Program-made: the position numbers and the translations under genes | Shown here: piece by piece, positions 9,375 to 17,948 of the stretch | How the letters are laid out: each line of letters starts with the position of its first letter | Position numbering within the stretch: position 1 is the first letter of the stretch | The notes under the pieces: generated by a model | Seen by the model: only the letters and a program-made list of their open reading frames with translations | What the model was told of the DNA's origin: nothing | Database searches by the model: none | NCBI RefSeq assembly: GCF_000269605.1 | Contig: NZ_AKCI01000001.1 | Location: 1,426,001-1,490,000 of the forward strand | From: Scardovia wiggsiae F0424 | GTDB lineage: Bacteria; Actinomycetota; Actinomycetes; Actinomycetales; Bifidobacteriaceae | Length of the DNA: 64,000 nucleotides | Direction: 5' to 3'

Positions 9375-9384
9375 GGGGGGGGGG
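9375..9384 (+). repeat. Poly-G tract (10 G) upstream of the first surface-protein gene
   Basis: Ten consecutive G lie 70 bp before the ATG at 9455. TGTAAC directly precedes the tract and TATCAT directly follows it. Tracts of this length change by slipped-strand mispairing, and similar G tracts are known with phase-variable pili in bifidobacteria. Here the tract is outside the reading frame: an in-frame stop separates it from the gene. An effect on promoter spacing or the 5' leader is therefore the likelier mechanism. The rest of 9036-9454 holds no convincing gene. Confidence 0.8.
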
Positions 9385-9454
9385 TATCATGGAAACACAG
9401 TTTTCTAGGGATTAGTGTGAGGAAGGAGTTATTGAAGAAAGGAAGTACGATCAA

Positions 9455-10981
9455 ATGGGTGGTCATACTTATTTAGATACCAGGCGTAAGCCTGCCGTAA
9501 CGAGGTGGGGTGCTGCTGTGGCACTCATCGTTGCAGCGCTTGTAAGTATTGCGGTGCTTGCATCCCCGCAGGTACGTCTGTCTCAGGCATCAGCCGCAGA
9601 GCTAACTGAGAATATCATTACCAGTGCAGAAGTGACTAAAAAAGAGCTGACGCCCCGGAGCTACACGACTCAGCTGAAGATGGGCTTTAAGCTGCCCAGC
9701 GGCATACATGCCGGTGACACATCGACTATCAAGCTCGCTAATACTGATTTCAAATATTATCTTAAACTTGATTTCAATGTTATGAGTTCAAACGGCAGCG
9801 TTGTTGCCAAAGCGCATGTCGACCCTGACACCGGTACGCTGACGCTCACCTATACAGACTATGTTGAGAAGCATTCCGATATAACCGGCAAGATTGATGT
9901 CTCCGTCAAAATTGATACTGACAAGGTAAAAGATTACGGCAAGAAGTCTGTAGATCTTGATGTTAACGGGCACAGGGTCCCGGCAGGTGAGATCAATTAC
10001 GGCCCGTGGAAGGGTGACAACCCGGATGAAGTTCTTGCGAAGTGGTCAAGCGGCAATTATGCGCATAATTATATTACGTACACTCTTCGCGTCAACGCCA
10101 AGGGCGAGGACATGAAGGACGTTACGGTCTCTGATGTCCTCCGTACATATGGACTGACATATGATAAGTCAAGTTTCGAGGTCCTGAAAGGGAGCTGGAC
10201 AGTCAATCCGGCAAGCAAAGCTTTCGAATTCCACCAGCAGGCTGATGTCTCCTCTTCAACGACAGTGAACTTTACTAATGAAGGTAAAGGCGGGTTTAAT
10301 ATCAAACTCGGCAATATTGGTACAGATGGCTACCTGATCAGGTACAAGGTCAATATCAACCATACCCCGCTGAACAGGGAGGCTTTCAAGAACTCTGCGA
10401 AAGTCGATTACAACGGCAACACCAAAGAGGTCAACTGGACCGCTGTATGGGAAACCGGAGGAGGCGAGGCTAATGGTTACAACTATTCTATTAAGATCAG
10501 GAAGACTGATGAGAATGGCGTTCCTCTGAAGGGTGCTGTTTTTGAAGTCAAGCGTGATTCCAGCGGCGAGGTTGTAGGGACTGTGACGACTGACAGCAAC
10601 GGTGCGGTTACGCTCGGCGGCCTGCTTGCTGACAGCTATACCCTTACCGAGATCACAGCCCCTGAAGGGTATGAGAAGGCTGCCCCAGTAAAGATCACGG
10701 CAGGCAACCTTGAAAACGGTGCAAAAACAGCAGAAGTAAAGATTGTTGACAAGAAAATCCCTCCTGTTGTACCGCCTACGCCGCCAAATCCTCCCGCGCC
10801 GCCAGTGGTCCCTCCAACTGTCCCGCCGGCAACGCCTCCGGCCGTCCCGCCGACTCCCAAGCCGCACAAGCAGCTGGCGAGGACTGGGGTAGGCCTGTGG
10901 TCTGTAGCGGCTGCCGGAAGTGCGTTATTCCTTGCTGGGGCAGTACTTATGTTCCGCCGCCGGGCATTAAGGAAGGAATAG
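9455..10981 (+). CDS. LARTG-anchored surface adhesin/pilin-like protein
   Basis: A 508-aa cell-wall protein. It has an N-terminal signal peptide (residues 1-47, cleavage near ASA-AE) and an adhesin-like beta-rich region (about 48-340, similar to collagen/fibrinogen-binding Ig-like folds). A SpaA-type prealbumin-like domain (about 345-432; KLKGAVFEV-like core, ending YTLTEITAPEGY) is likely to form an isopeptide bond. A Pro-rich wall-spanning stretch, sorting motif LARTG (474-478), hydrophobic segment and basic tail (FRRRALRKE) follow. LAxTG signals are the recognised substrate of class E sortases, and one is encoded at 56204. No pilus-specific class C sortase is nearby. A paralogue follows at 11410. 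Confidence 0.9.
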   Translation: MGGHTYLDTRRKPAVTRWGAAVALIVAALVSIAVLASPQVRLSQASAAELTENIITSAEVTKKELTPRSYTTQLKMGFKLPSGIHAGDTSTIKLANTDFKYYLKLDFNVMSSNGSVVAKAHVDPDTGTLTLTYTDYVEKHSDITGKIDVSVKIDTDKVKDYGKKSVDLDVNGHRVPAGEINYGPWKGDNPDEVLAKWSSGNYAHNYITYTLRVNAKGEDMKDVTVSDVLRTYGLTYDKSSFEVLKGSWTVNPASKAFEFHQQADVSSSTTVNFTNEGKGGFNIKLGNIGTDGYLIRYKVNINHTPLNREAFKNSAKVDYNGNTKEVNWTAVWETGGGEANGYNYSIKIRKTDENGVPLKGAVFEVKRDSSGEVVGTVTTDSNGAVTLGGLLADSYTLTEITAPEGYEKAAPVKITAGNLENGAKTAEVKIVDKKIPPVVPPTPPNPPAPPVVPPTVPPATPPAVPPTPKPHKQLARTGVGLWSVAAAGSALFLAGAVLMFRRRALRKE

Positions 10982-11051
10982 CAAAATACTGGAATTGCAG
11001 GCAGGACGCTCTGTGAGCTTTCCTTTCAGAAGCTTTGTCTGTGTGCCATAT

Positions 11052-11079
11052 AAGGGCTGCCTTTGAGGCAGCCCTTTTT
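11052..11079 (+). terminator. Rho-independent terminator of the first surface-protein gene
   Basis: A perfect 11-bp stem (AAGGGCTGCCT with AGGCAGCCCTT) closes a 3-nt loop and is followed by TTT. It lies 70 bp after the stop at 10981, so the two surface-protein genes are separate transcription units, each with its own poly-G tract. Confidence 0.85.
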
Positions 11080-11332
11080 CCGTTGTGCCCCTTTATCTGC
11101 TGTCTGCTGTTACAGCGGCGATGCCGAGACTGCCGGTACGTAGACGCAAAATAGTACATTTACTTTCTGCTATTCCGGCAGCGTTACCGCAGCAAAGCTA
11201 TGAATTTGCGGTATTTCGGCTCAGCATGTGGGGAGAGCGGCTCTTATTTTCCTCATTCCACTCTGAAACCTTTTCTCAAAAAACAAATTCCCTTTATTTC
11301 AGGCAGTTCAGGTATTTAGGCCGCAGTTGTCC

Positions 11333-11343
11333 GGGGGGGGGGG
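11333..11343 (+). repeat. Poly-G tract (11 G) upstream of the second surface-protein gene
   Basis: Eleven consecutive G end 66 bp before the ATG at 11410, nearly the same distance as for the first surface gene. A -35-like TTGTCC (11327-11332) touches the tract, so its length would change the spacing to a downstream -10 in the AT-rich stretch around 11350-11360. No start codon in frame with the gene is found between the TAG at 11317 and the ribosome site, so the tract is probably regulatory rather than coding. Confidence 0.8.
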
Positions 11344-11409
11344 ATCTTAATTGCATACATTCTGGATATAGAAGGAATAGAAGGGTCTTTGAGGAAAGGA
11401 TTGTGTTTT

Positions 11410-13479
11410 ATGAGGAATCATGCGGACACTTCTCTGGCGCGGAAGCCGGAATGGCTTAAATGGATGGGTGCCTGCCTTGCTGCGCTCGCCATCCTTCTTG
11501 GGAGCTTGGGTTTTAACACACTCCGTCTTTCTCAGGCGTCAGCGGCTGAGCTTACGGAGAATATTATTACTGATGCGAGTGTGACAAAAAAAGAGTTGAA
11601 TCCCCAAGACTATACGACGCAGCTGGATATGGGTTTCAAGCTGCCGAATGGTATCCATAGTGGCGATACCTCAACTATTACGCTCCCCGACGACTTCACA
11701 TTCAATGCGAACCTTGATTTTGACGTTAAGAGCAGCGACGGGCATACAGTAGCGAAGGCTCATCTTGATGCTGCGACAGGCAAGATGACCCTGACTTATA
11801 CAGATTATGTAGAATCCCATTCTGATATTACCGGTAAGATTTCTGCAGCTATCAGGATAAAAACTGATAAAGTAAAGACATATGGTAAAAAGGCTATCAA
11901 TCTGGATGTCAATGGGAAGTTCGTCCCTGCTGGTGAGATCAATTACGGACCATGGAATGGGGACAACCCTAATGAAACTATAGCTAAATGGTCAAACACG
12001 GATTATAATACTGGAACGATTAAGTATTTTATCCGTGTGAGTGCCCGGGGCGAAGATATGAAGAAAGTCACAGTTTCTGACACCCTCCGTTCTGCCGGTA
12101 TGTCTTACGACAAGTCCAGCTTTAAGATCACCCGGGGTAAGTGGGTCATGGATCTGGGTATTAAAAGTTTTGTACTTCAAAACGGTACTGATGTTACCGC
12201 TTCAACAGCAATAAATTATACAAATGAAGGTTATGGCGGTTTCAGTATTAATCTTGGAGATCTTGGTACTGATGGGTATATGATTGAGTATAAAGTGAAA
12301 CTTAACCATGCTCCGCTTAATGGTGAACAGTTCAAGAACCGTGTTCTTCTTAATTATAATGACAAAACAGAGGAATTCAACAGCACTGTTACATGGCAGT
12401 CTGCATCCGGCGAAGCTAATGGATATAACTATTCGATCAAGCTCAGGAAAACAGACGTAAACGGCAGGACACTCAAAGGCGCCATATTCAGTGTTGTCCG
12501 TGACAGTTCCGGTGAAACGGTAGGGACGATAACAACAGGTGAGGATGGTACAGGTTCGCTTGGCGGCCTGCTCCGTGACAACTATACTATCACGGAAACT
12601 ACGGCTCCTGACGGGTATGAGAAGGCCGATCCTGTAAAAATTACTGCTGAACAGCTTAAGAATGATGCTAAGACGGCAGAAATAACGGTCGTCGATAAAC
12701 TGGAGGAAAAAACTTCAGTGAAAGTGACGAAAGCCTGGGATGATTCGGATAACACTGACGGTGTGCGCCCGGACTCCGTCCAGGTGCAGCTCCGCGCTGA
12801 CGGCAAGAAAAGCGGAGACCTGGTGACTCTCAATGAGGCAAACCACTGGACTTATACGTGGACAGGCCTTAAGGCTAAGAATAATGGGCAGGATATCAAA
12901 TACACCGTATCTGAAGTACTCCCTGCTAACGGCAAGTATACATTCAAAGTCACCGGTGATGCTGTTTCTGGGTTTATTATTACGAATTCTCATAGGGTGG
13001 AGAGGACTTCTGTTTCTGTTTCCAAGGTGTGGGATGACCGGAATGACCAGGATGGTGTGCGTCCGTCTTCTGTGTCTGTGCAGCTGTATGCGGATGGGAA
13101 GGCTTCCGGTGATCCGGTCACGTTGGATGCGGCTAACAGCTGGAAGCATACCTGGGGTGGTTTGGATAAGAATGCTTCAGGCAAAGCCATTACTTATACG
13201 GTGAAGGAAACCAGCGTTCCGCACGGGTATACGTCGACGATCTCCGGTGATATGGCTTCCGGGTTTACGGTAACGAATTCGCATACCCCGGTGGTGCCTC
13301 CAACGCCTCCGGTTACTCCTCCAACAGTGCCTCCGGCTCCGAAGAAACCACAGCTGGCCAGGACAGGCACAGGCCTATGGGCCATAACAATCGCAGGGAC
13401 AGCCCTTCTCCTTTCAGGTGCGGCATTTATCCTGCGCCGGAAGGATAGGGGACAGCGTAATACTGCGGCGAACAGGTAA
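11410..13479 (+). CDS. LARTG-anchored surface adhesin/pilin-like protein with Cna-B domains
   Basis: A 689-aa paralogue of the preceding protein with extra stalk domains. The ATG at 11410 is preferred over an upstream TTG because GGAAAGGA ends 9 nt before it. Order: signal peptide (to ASA-AE), N-terminal adhesin region very similar to the first protein (same ELTENIIT start), SpaA domain, two Cna-B repeats (VKVTKAWDD...VRPDSVQVQLRADG and VSVSKVWDD...VRPSSVSVQLYADG; probable isopeptide Lys and Glu in each), short Pro-rich wall spacer, LARTG (649-653), hydrophobic segment and RRKDRGQ tail. It should be anchored by a LAxTG-recognising sortase. Two related adhesins behind independent poly-G switches suggest antigenic or binding variation. 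Confidence 0.9.
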   Translation: MRNHADTSLARKPEWLKWMGACLAALAILLGSLGFNTLRLSQASAAELTENIITDASVTKKELNPQDYTTQLDMGFKLPNGIHSGDTSTITLPDDFTFNANLDFDVKSSDGHTVAKAHLDAATGKMTLTYTDYVESHSDITGKISAAIRIKTDKVKTYGKKAINLDVNGKFVPAGEINYGPWNGDNPNETIAKWSNTDYNTGTIKYFIRVSARGEDMKKVTVSDTLRSAGMSYDKSSFKITRGKWVMDLGIKSFVLQNGTDVTASTAINYTNEGYGGFSINLGDLGTDGYMIEYKVKLNHAPLNGEQFKNRVLLNYNDKTEEFNSTVTWQSASGEANGYNYSIKLRKTDVNGRTLKGAIFSVVRDSSGETVGTITTGEDGTGSLGGLLRDNYTITETTAPDGYEKADPVKITAEQLKNDAKTAEITVVDKLEEKTSVKVTKAWDDSDNTDGVRPDSVQVQLRADGKKSGDLVTLNEANHWTYTWTGLKAKNNGQDIKYTVSEVLPANGKYTFKVTGDAVSGFIITNSHRVERTSVSVSKVWDDRNDQDGVRPSSVSVQLYADGKASGDPVTLDAANSWKHTWGGLDKNASGKAITYTVKETSVPHGYTSTISGDMASGFTVTNSHTPVVPPTPPVTPPTVPPAPKKPQLARTGTGLWAITIAGTALLLSGAAFILRRKDRGQRNTAANR

Positions 13480-13495
13480 AAATAAATAAAAGACG

Positions 13496-13528
13496 TGTGT
13501 GGAGCGCCCCATTCAAGCACTCCACACA
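13496..13528 (+). terminator. Terminator-like hairpin after the second surface-protein gene
   Basis: TGTGTGGAG pairs with CTCCACACA (9 bp) just after the stop at 13479. It lacks a clear T run. Confidence 0.5.
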
Positions 13529-13572
13529 TGAGGGCAATTTCTTACTTTGTTGTCCTTCTCCCTAGAAAACAA

Positions 13573-13622
13573 GAAGCGGCCTCCTATACCGGCAGATTAT
13601 CAGCTGTCCGGGAGGCCGCTTC
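13573..13622 (-). terminator. Terminator of the nuclease-like gene
   Basis: GAAGCGGCCTCC and GGAGGCCGCTTC form a perfect 12-bp stem with a 26-nt loop. On the minus strand it is followed by TTGTTTTC, fitting termination of the gene ending at 13647. Confidence 0.65.
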
Positions 13623-13646
13623 CTCTATTATTAGCTTAATAATCGC

Positions 13647-14486
13647 CTATACTCTATACCCAATAACATCATGCTCAACCTGAGCAATGGTATCAGCAGG
13701 GATATCCTCAACTGCCATGCGGTATATGATATTGAGCCGCGGGTTATAAAGCCCGAGGTACTTTACTTCCTGATACTCGGGATGTATGGAATGCAGCTCC
13801 ATACGCCAGTACATGAGCAGCTGCAGAGTTTGCGTATTCTGGATCTTTTTCTTTGCAACTTTGAAATCCCATAGCGTATCTTTGGTGAGGAAGTCGCCAT
13901 CGCCAGTACTGACGTAACCTGTGTAGCCTCCTTCAAAAGTGAGTCCGTCTAAGATTTTTGGCCCGTACTCTTTGAAGAAGCTGCAGGATCGTTCAACCAT
14001 TGTACGGATATTGGCAATTGTGGGAGCGTCAGGTTCAATGCTTTCTACCGGACGATATCGCTCAACTCCTACACGTTTGCAGACATCAAAACCTGTAAGT
14101 TTTACTGCTGCCGTGATTGAATCGGTATCCAGACCCTTGACCTTAGCCAGGAGTGATTCACAGAGTCTCATCTCCCCAATTTCTCTCGCGCCGAGAATGG
14201 AGATCCGGAAGCTGTCTTCTGCCGGTGAACCTGTCATAAAGCGTGTCAGATAGTCAACAGCTGTTCCGACAAGGCCGGGGCCTACATTCTCCTCAGGATT
14301 AAGATCTTCAATACCGCCGCCTTCAAGTTGTGTTGGCATAAATTCTTTAGTATTGATGTATCCGCCGTATGGTTGTTTGATTTTCTTGATACGTTCTGTA
14401 ACAGAAAGCATGCATCCGTTAGAGCGGATATCGGCTTTTGAAATTTCTCCGCTGCGGACTTTTTCCACCATCTCTGCTGGAGTCAT
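13647..14486 (-). CDS. Orphan PD-(D/E)XK (RecB/Cas4-like) nuclease-fold protein
   Basis: A 279-aa protein I cannot assign to a named family. Around residues 200-235 it shows TGDGDFL...TLWDFKVAKK...QLLMYWRM, matching the GxxD, (D/E)xK and QxxxY elements of RecB/Cas4-type PD-(D/E)XK nucleases. The N-terminal 190 residues are unrecognised. The ATG follows GAAGGGA at 7 nt. It is a single gene between two surface-protein genes and a tRNA, without a helicase, methylase or Cas gene beside it. An 8-G run lies 86 bp upstream. It may be a defence or phage-derived nuclease, but function is inferred from the motif only. Confidence 0.55.
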   Translation of the reverse strand: MTPAEMVEKVRSGEISKADIRSNGCMLSVTERIKKIKQPYGGYINTKEFMPTQLEGGGIEDLNPEENVGPGLVGTAVDYLTRFMTGSPAEDSFRISILGAREIGEMRLCESLLAKVKGLDTDSITAAVKLTGFDVCKRVGVERYRPVESIEPDAPTIANIRTMVERSCSFFKEYGPKILDGLTFEGGYTGYVSTGDGDFLTKDTLWDFKVAKKKIQNTQTLQLLMYWRMELHSIHPEYQEVKYLGLYNPRLNIIYRMAVEDIPADTIAQVEHDVIGYRV

Positions 14487-14571
14487 AGGTATTCCCTTCT
14501 ATTGAATTTTAGTATTTAGTTGATTTATGGCTTGATCGTACAGGCGATTCGTTGCCGCTTAAATTCTAATA

Positions 14572-14579
14572 GGGGGGGG
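14572..14579. repeat. Poly-G tract (8 G) upstream of the nuclease-like gene
   Basis: Eight G on the plus strand (poly-C as read by the gene) lie 86 bp before the start at 14486. The tract is shorter than the other three but at a similar distance from a start as the surface-protein tracts. The rest of 14487-14742 contains no gene. Confidence 0.6.
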
Positions 14580-14686
14580 ATTTCTAAGATCAACAATTTA
14601 GTATTCGTGTTTCTTTCAATTATAGATAATCGAATGTTACGGCTATTTGAATTAGCGTTAATTGAGTATGCTTATAGTTGCTGATA

Positions 14687-14710
14687 CTGCCGAAACAGGA
14701 GTTTCGGCAG
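14687..14710 (-). terminator. Hairpin downstream of tRNA-Ala
   Basis: CTGCCGAAAC and GTTTCGGCAG form a perfect 10-bp stem with a 4-nt loop 33 bp after the tRNA 3' end. It probably terminates the tRNA transcript, although no long T run follows. Confidence 0.55.
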
Positions 14711-14742
14711 CGTTCTATTACTGTTTCTTATTTTAATCTTCG

Positions 14743-14815
14743 TGGAGCTGAGGAGAGTCGAACTCCCGACCTCTTCGATGCGAACGAAGCGCGCTACCAA
14801 CTGCGCTACAGCCCC
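14743..14815 (-). tRNA. tRNA-Ala, anticodon CGC
   Basis: The minus strand folds as a cloverleaf. The acceptor stem is GGGGCTG with CAGCTCC plus discriminator A, the D stem GCGC/GCGC, and the anticodon stem CTTCG/CGAAG with loop TTCGCAT. The T arm is GGGAG-TTCGACT-CTCCT. The anticodon CGC reads GCG alanine codons. The gene is 73 nt long and CCA is not encoded. Confidence 0.95.
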
Positions 14816-14937
14816 ATTGGATCCGCCGGTACCAGCATGCCGCTGGTCAGTGCCGTGCTGCCATATGCTGCGGTTACGCTGCCCCGGCAACATTCCATAC
14901 TATACTCGGTGCTCTGGTCCCAGATATGGGGCGAGTG

Positions 14938-15657
14938 TTATTCACCGGCGCCGGTACCGGCAGAAAGCCCCTCCGCACCAGATTCCGCTGCCGCTTCCTT
15001 TTTAGTTTTGCTCTTGATCAGTTTTACTTTGATGAGCCCAACGAAAGTTGGGATGAGGGAGATGAGCAGTATCCCTACTATCACAAGCTCAAAGTGTTTC
15101 TGCACTGCGGGGATGCCGCCGAAGAAGTATCCGAGCAGGGTGAACAGCGAGCCCCAGACCAGCCCCCCAAGTACGCTGAACGGCGCGAACCGGTGCCATT
15201 TCATGCCCGTAATGCCGGCGAAGAACGGCATAAAAGTACGGATAAAGGGGAAGAAACGCCCGAGGAATACCGCAAGCGGACCCCACTTGTCTATCATCCC
15301 CTCGGTTTTGGCGATCCTTTCCGGTGTCAGCGACTTGACTTTGCCGGATTCGACGATCCGCCGGCCGAAGAAATGGCCGATAAAGTAGTTGCACTGATCT
15401 CCCAGGATCGGCGCAGCAAGCAGGATGGGCAGCAGCACAGGAAGGGTAATGGGGTATTTCGAGTCGGCGGCAAAATACCCTGCGGCAAACAGTAGGGAAT
15501 CCCCGGGGAGGAAGGGCATAAACACTACGCCGGTCTCAATGAAGATTATCAGGAAGATAATAGCGTAAGTAGGCCCGAGGCCAAGCATCGTGATCAATCC
15601 GGCGATTGCGGTGCGCGGATCTCTGAGAAGCTGCACAAAAAAGTTAATAACGTTCAC
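14938..15657 (-). CDS. DedA family membrane protein
   Basis: A 239-aa polytopic membrane protein of the DedA/SNARE-associated family, whose members move polyprenyl phosphate or phospholipid across the membrane and support envelope homeostasis. The typical opening is seen (YAIIFLIIFIETGVVFMPFL, then PGDSLLFAAGY), and FLGRFFPFIRTFMPFFAGI matches the conserved F/GRF-x-R-T motif. The start is a GTG preceded by GGGAG. The last 30 residues form a basic then acidic cytoplasmic tail. It stands alone, 190 bp after the mannosyltransferase gene on the same strand. Confidence 0.9.
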   Translation of the reverse strand: MNVINFFVQLLRDPRTAIAGLITMLGLGPTYAIIFLIIFIETGVVFMPFLPGDSLLFAAGYFAADSKYPITLPVLLPILLAAPILGDQCNYFIGHFFGRRIVESGKVKSLTPERIAKTEGMIDKWGPLAVFLGRFFPFIRTFMPFFAGITGMKWHRFAPFSVLGGLVWGSLFTLLGYFFGGIPAVQKHFELVIVGILLISLIPTFVGLIKVKLIKSKTKKEAAAESGAEGLSAGTGAGE

Positions 15658-15847
15658 TGGAACTCCCTTATTGGTATCCGTGCCCTGGCTCCCGTGAGGA
15701 GCCTGTACGATCAGAAACTATATAAGCATACACGATACGCCTGTAACGCCGTCTTTCAGGGCTAAATCTAAACCAGATACTAACAATTACGGATATTAGC
15801 AGCGCCGATACGAAAGCCGGCAATCGGCAGTAGCCTGGTTCCGGCAC

Positions 15848-17617
15848 TTAGATCCAGCTGTACAGCCACATATGTGCCGCCCAAAGCCCGCGGGGGAGCG
15901 GTATCCCTGTCCAGAGCGGGAAGAAGAAAACTGATGTCAGCACTATGGCGGCCACGCCTATGCCTACAATCGCATGGTATGCCCGCTTTTTAAGCTGGGC
16001 TTTGAGCCAGCTTGCCATATATATCACAGACAGGATCACCCAGGGGAGAAGCACTATCGCGTAAAAATTGAATGTTGTGCGATTCAGGTACTGCAGCCAC
16101 GGAAGCCATCCTCCGAGCCAGCCCGCAAATACAGCCCACACCCGCCAGTCTCCGCGCCGGCTTGCAAAATGAACAAGGGCTATGATAATGACCAGGAGCG
16201 CGCACAGCGTCCCGATCCACCACAGCAGGGGATTTCCTAAAGCTGTAACATTGCTGTAACAGGGCGATCCGGGGGATATCGCGCACAGCCCGGTCCCTTT
16301 TGCTGATTCTGACAGCCAGAAGTTCGTCGGGCGGATCTGCAGCGGCCACATCCATGCATTCGCCATATATGGATGCGGTTCGCTCAGGTTAACATGGAAC
16401 TGCCACATCTGGCGGTGGTATTCAACGAACGACCGCAGTGTTTCAGGGAGCCATGTGATCCCTTCCCCGGGATGCGCCGCCGCCCAGTTGTGCATATAGG
16501 AATCCGGATGAATGAACCAGCCGGCCCATGTCGCACAGTATGACAGCGTTGCCGTGGGTACCATATACAGTGCTGCGGGCAGGCCGTCGCGGATAACAGC
16601 GCTTGCGAACCAGAAGCGGTATCCGAGCGTATGCCTGTTATATGCATCCCATAGTACGGAGATAAGGGCGAAAACAGCAAAGAAATATATTCCAGACCAT
16701 TTGATCCCGCAGCTCAGCCCAAGCAATACGGCAGCTGCGAGGCGCCACCATGAGAAGAATACGGATGGTCCGGCTAGGTTTCTTGAGTTTTGAGGAGTCT
16801 GCGGCGAAACGTGATGGGCATCGGCATACGCGGTGAGTTTTGCGAGTGCCCATTCGCGGTGATTGAGCAGGCAGAGGAAGGCTCCAAGTACCAGGCTCAT
16901 AATGAAGATATCAAGGATTCCGGTGCGGCTCATAACTATTCCGAGGCCGTCAATACTCATGAGTATCCCGGCAAGCGCTGCCAGCGGAAGGTTACGGAAC
17001 AGTTTAAGCGCTATGCGGCATATGAGGAGGATGCCTATAGTGCCTGCTGCCGCGGTGGCTACCCTCCATGCGGCAATGTTTCCGGCGCCGCCAAAAAGTT
17101 TGAGCCCCAGGGCTATGAACCATTTCCCCAGGGGAGGGTGGACCACGTTCTCCGCCTGGGGCAGCCAGTTATCGGTCTGCCCTGCTGCGAACAAAGCATT
17201 AACAGCTGTCCCGTGTATGGTTTTCGGCCAGTCCCGCGCTTCTCCCGTCATAAGCATGGTCCAGGCGTCCTTAACGTAATATGTTTCGTCAAAAACCAGG
17301 CCTTTAGGGCTGCCGAGCCGTATAAACCGCAGAAGGCCGCCAAAAATAGTGACTGTAAGCGTGACTATCCAGCCCATCGCCTGCCGCCCGCGGCTAGTAT
17401 GCGTGTAAGCCTGCAGCTGGCTCCATCCGGGCAGCAGTTTCCGATGATGGCTGGGGACCAGAGCTATACGGGAACCGCCGGTACTGCTGCCGTGCAGTAC
17501 GCGCATGCGGGATTTTGTGCGTATACCGGGGTGGTACCGCCGGCCGCATGTACCGGCTGCGGGCCCTGCGCTGCCGGCCCCGTCAATATTATTGCTGCTG
17601 CTCTCGTCTGGTTCCAT
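15848..17617 (-). CDS. Dolichyl-phosphate-mannose-protein mannosyltransferase family (PMT, GT39)
   Basis: A 589-aa multi-pass enzyme that uses a polyprenyl-phosphate mannose donor to O-mannosylate secreted proteins. After an 80-residue hydrophilic N-terminus the first membrane span begins near residue 80. The catalytic acidic loop is visible (LVFDETYYVKDAW, about residues 107-119), followed by many membrane spans, as in actinobacterial Pmt. The start is uncertain: no good ribosome site precedes the ATG at 17617, and a Met near residue 81 could also serve, but it would begin directly at the first span. It lies beside genes for large secreted proteins that could be its substrates. Confidence 0.88.
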   Translation of the reverse strand: MEPDESSSNNIDGAGSAGPAAGTCGRRYHPGIRTKSRMRVLHGSSTGGSRIALVPSHHRKLLPGWSQLQAYTHTSRGRQAMGWIVTLTVTIFGGLLRFIRLGSPKGLVFDETYYVKDAWTMLMTGEARDWPKTIHGTAVNALFAAGQTDNWLPQAENVVHPPLGKWFIALGLKLFGGAGNIAAWRVATAAAGTIGILLICRIALKLFRNLPLAALAGILMSIDGLGIVMSRTGILDIFIMSLVLGAFLCLLNHREWALAKLTAYADAHHVSPQTPQNSRNLAGPSVFFSWWRLAAAVLLGLSCGIKWSGIYFFAVFALISVLWDAYNRHTLGYRFWFASAVIRDGLPAALYMVPTATLSYCATWAGWFIHPDSYMHNWAAAHPGEGITWLPETLRSFVEYHRQMWQFHVNLSEPHPYMANAWMWPLQIRPTNFWLSESAKGTGLCAISPGSPCYSNVTALGNPLLWWIGTLCALLVIIIALVHFASRRGDWRVWAVFAGWLGGWLPWLQYLNRTTFNFYAIVLLPWVILSVIYMASWLKAQLKKRAYHAIVGIGVAAIVLTSVFFFPLWTGIPLPRGLWAAHMWLYSWI

Positions 17618-17776
17618 AGTTTAAGATACCGTGTCTGGCTTGTGATGTGTTCTCAGCCCTATTATATCTGCTGTGTCCAACACGCGGCATGCTTGCCGAT
17701 CCGCAGTACGGTGTGTCCCGGCTGATTTTTATCCACGGGTTTTGTAAAACTGTTTTTAGTATTAATGATATTAATT

Positions 17777-17796
17777 CTCAATATATAATTATTGAG
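17777..17796 (+). promoter_or_regulatory. Palindrome over a -10 box, operator/promoter candidate
   Basis: CTCAATA and TATTGAG are perfect 7-bp arms around TATAAT (17784-17789). A palindrome centred on a -10 sequence is what a repressor-controlled promoter would look like. It would drive the surface-protein gene beginning at 17949 with a leader of about 150 nt. No regulator gene lies beside it. No gene is seen between 17618 and 17948. Confidence 0.5.
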
Positions 17797-17948
17797 GATG
17801 GATTGTGCAGGAAATTGGGCGGAAAGGCAGATAGGTACCGGTAAATACCGGCAGATTTCAGCAAAGGCTGAAAGGCGGCAGCTGATATCAGCAGGCAGTG
17901 GAACGGATGCAGGAAAGCATCAAAAGCAATATCAGAAAAGGATATAGG

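Noticed and set aside
9189-9476. Frame running through the G10 tract upstream of the first adhesin
   Set aside because: A +1 shift would meet a stop before the adhesin start, so the tract cannot switch the gene by joining these frames.
11085-11459. Frame running through the G11 tract that could join the second adhesin after slippage
   Set aside because: Its predicted N-terminus shows no signal peptide or protein-like composition, so a coding switch like that of some bifidobacterial pili is not supported here.
9455-13479. Sortase-dependent pilus operon
   Set aside because: Domains are pilin-like but no class C sortase is adjacent and a terminator separates the two genes, so a pilus is not claimed.
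16790-17725. 311-codon frame opposite the mannosyltransferase gene
   Set aside because: Cys-rich, shadow-like composition and overlap with a clearly real gene.
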